Shown here: piece after piece, positions 20,923 through 21,760 of the stretch | Position numbering within the stretch: position 1 is the stretch's first letter | Layout of the letters: each line of letters starts with the position of its first letter | Source: an uncultured Lachnospiraceae bacterium | Lineage (GTDB): Bacteria; Bacillota; Clostridia; Lachnospirales; Lachnospiraceae | Direction: 5' to 3' | Assembly (NCBI GenBank): GCA_946611525.1 | Contig: CAMODS010000004.1 | Coordinates: forward strand, 1-21,760 | Length of the DNA stretch: 21,760 nucleotides | Position numbers and translations under genes: made by a program | The notes under the pieces: model-generated | What the model was told of the DNA's origin: nothing | Seen by the model: only the letters and a program-made list of their open reading frames with translations | Database searches by the model: none

Positions 20923-21760
20923 ATGAATAGTATTTTGGTAATCATCATCATAGTAGTTTTAGATCTGTTATTTGGCGACCCGGAAGCCTTCCCCCATCCC
21001 GTAAAGCTCATGGGCAGGATCATCAATGAGACAGAGGCACTTTTGCGCGAGAAGTTTCCAAAAACCGATGACGGGGAATTTAAAGCAGGCCTGATACTTG
21101 CCATAGCACTTCCTCTCGTTACGTTTATCGGAACAGCTCTTTTGATCCATATCGCTTACAGCCTGCTTAAGCCGCTGGGGGTGGCACTGCAGATATTCTG
21201 GGGGTGGCAGGCCATCGCCATGAAGGACATGCTAAAGGAGAGTAATGAAGTCCATGAAAGGGTGACCTTTGGTGACCTCTCCGGTGCCAGACGTGCGGTT
21301 TCAAGGATAGTGGGACGGGATACTGAAAAGCTGGGTATGGATGGCGTGATCCGGGCTACGGTTGAGACTGTGGCAGAGAGCTTTTCAGACGGCTTTTTTG
21401 CCCCGCTTTTTTACTTTGCCATAGGTGGAGCGCCCCTGGCTTTGACATACAAGGCTATAAATACCATGGACAGTATGATAGGTTATAAAAACGATGAGTA
21501 CATGTATTTCGGAAAGGCAGCAGCCAGGCTTGACGATGCGGCCAATTTCATCCCTTCGCGGATATCCGCATTTTTGATGATGGCAGCAGCTAAGATCTTG
21601 GGCATGGACGAAAAGGATGCCTACCGTATATGGAAGAGGGACAGAAAGCTTTCCACATCCCCCAACTCCGGACAGACTGAGGCCGCCATGGCAGGTGCGC
21701 TCCACGTGAGACTTTTGGGACCTGCAACCTATTTCGGACAGATCTATGACAAGCCCTACA
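20923..21760 (+). CDS. cbiB: Adenosylcobinamide-phosphate synthase, 3' truncated by the window
   Basis: CbiB (CobD) attaches the aminopropanol or aminopropanol-phosphate arm to adenosylcobyrate in the membrane. The ATG at 20923 follows AAAGGA and starts a hydrophobic segment (ILVIIIIVVLDLLFGDP). Diagnostic motifs are LFGDPEAFPHPVKLMGRIINETE, VSRIVGRDTEKL, ATVETVAESFSDGFFAPLFYF, YKAINTMDSMIGYKNDEYMYFGKAAARLDDAANFIPSRI, and RDRKLSTSPNSGQTEAAMAGAL. The reading stays open for 279 codons to the window end; family members are about 310-325 residues, so only a short piece is missing. It follows the MCP terminator by 14 bases without an obvious promoter in between, so it may depend on read-through or on a promoter inside the MCP gene. 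It probably begins a further stretch of cobalamin genes. Confidence 0.94.
   Translation, partial: MNSILVIIIIVVLDLLFGDPEAFPHPVKLMGRIINETEALLREKFPKTDDGEFKAGLILAIALPLVTFIGTALLIHIAYSLLKPLGVALQIFWGWQAIAMKDMLKESNEVHERVTFGDLSGARRAVSRIVGRDTEKLGMDGVIRATVETVAESFSDGFFAPLFYFAIGGAPLALTYKAINTMDSMIGYKNDEYMYFGKAAARLDDAANFIPSRISAFLMMAAAKILGMDEKDAYRIWKRDRKLSTSPNSGQTEAAMAGALHVRLLGPATYFGQIYDKPY

Overview
The window looks like chromosomal DNA of an anaerobic, low-to-mid GC Gram-positive bacterium, most likely a member of the Lachnospiraceae/Clostridia. This is inferred from the style of the hybrid histidine kinases (multi-TM sensor, HisKA, HATPase, receiver, Hpt), lipoprotein-anchored binding proteins, strong GGAGG-type ribosome binding sites, a DegV-family domain, a lipoprotein-type CbiK cobaltochelatase and anaerobic-type cobalamin genes. 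All 14 genes lie on the + strand. I saw no tRNA, rRNA, CRISPR array, transposase or cobalamin riboswitch, and no gene-free stretch over 300 bases.

Region 1 (1-8554) is a tightly packed signalling block. It holds the 3' part of a diguanylate-cyclase gene with a second, degenerate GGDEF-like domain; a hybrid histidine kinase; a 1135-residue hybrid kinase with a DegV (fatty-acid-binding, FakB-like) domain between its receiver and Hpt domains; a sodium/alanine-type AGCS symporter; and an output-less response regulator with one pseudo-receiver and one true receiver. The genes are nearly contiguous (one ATGA overlap, otherwise gaps of 2-13 bases), so they are probably co-transcribed.

Region 2 (8555-16485) is a cobalt/corrinoid block: a lipoprotein CbiK chelatase, a lipoprotein with two copies of a beta-rich, possibly NEAT-like domain, a BtuF/FecB-type binding lipoprotein, a BtuC-type permease, a BtuD-type ATPase, CobS, a fusion of a short CobU-like domain with the ATP-binding half of CbiA, and a separately translated CbiA glutamine-amidotransferase half. 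Three of its gene junctions carry copies or fragments of a short dispersed repeat. Two of its proteins contain in-frame 27-base tandem repeats.

Region 3 (16486-20908) is a signalling insertion within the cobalamin genes: another hybrid kinase with receiver and Hpt, whose promoter carries a perfect 14-base palindrome over the -35 box, then a methyl-accepting chemotaxis protein with a perfect-consensus promoter embedded in a terminator-like hairpin. After a strong terminator the cobalamin theme resumes with cbiB (20923 onward), which runs off the window.

The most notable items are the kinase-receiver-DegV-Hpt fusion (a candidate acyl-responsive phosphorelay), the extracytoplasmic chelatase/tetrapyrrole-binding/ABC-import set, and the rearranged CobU-CbiA architecture. 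All functional statements come from reading motifs; no database search was run.
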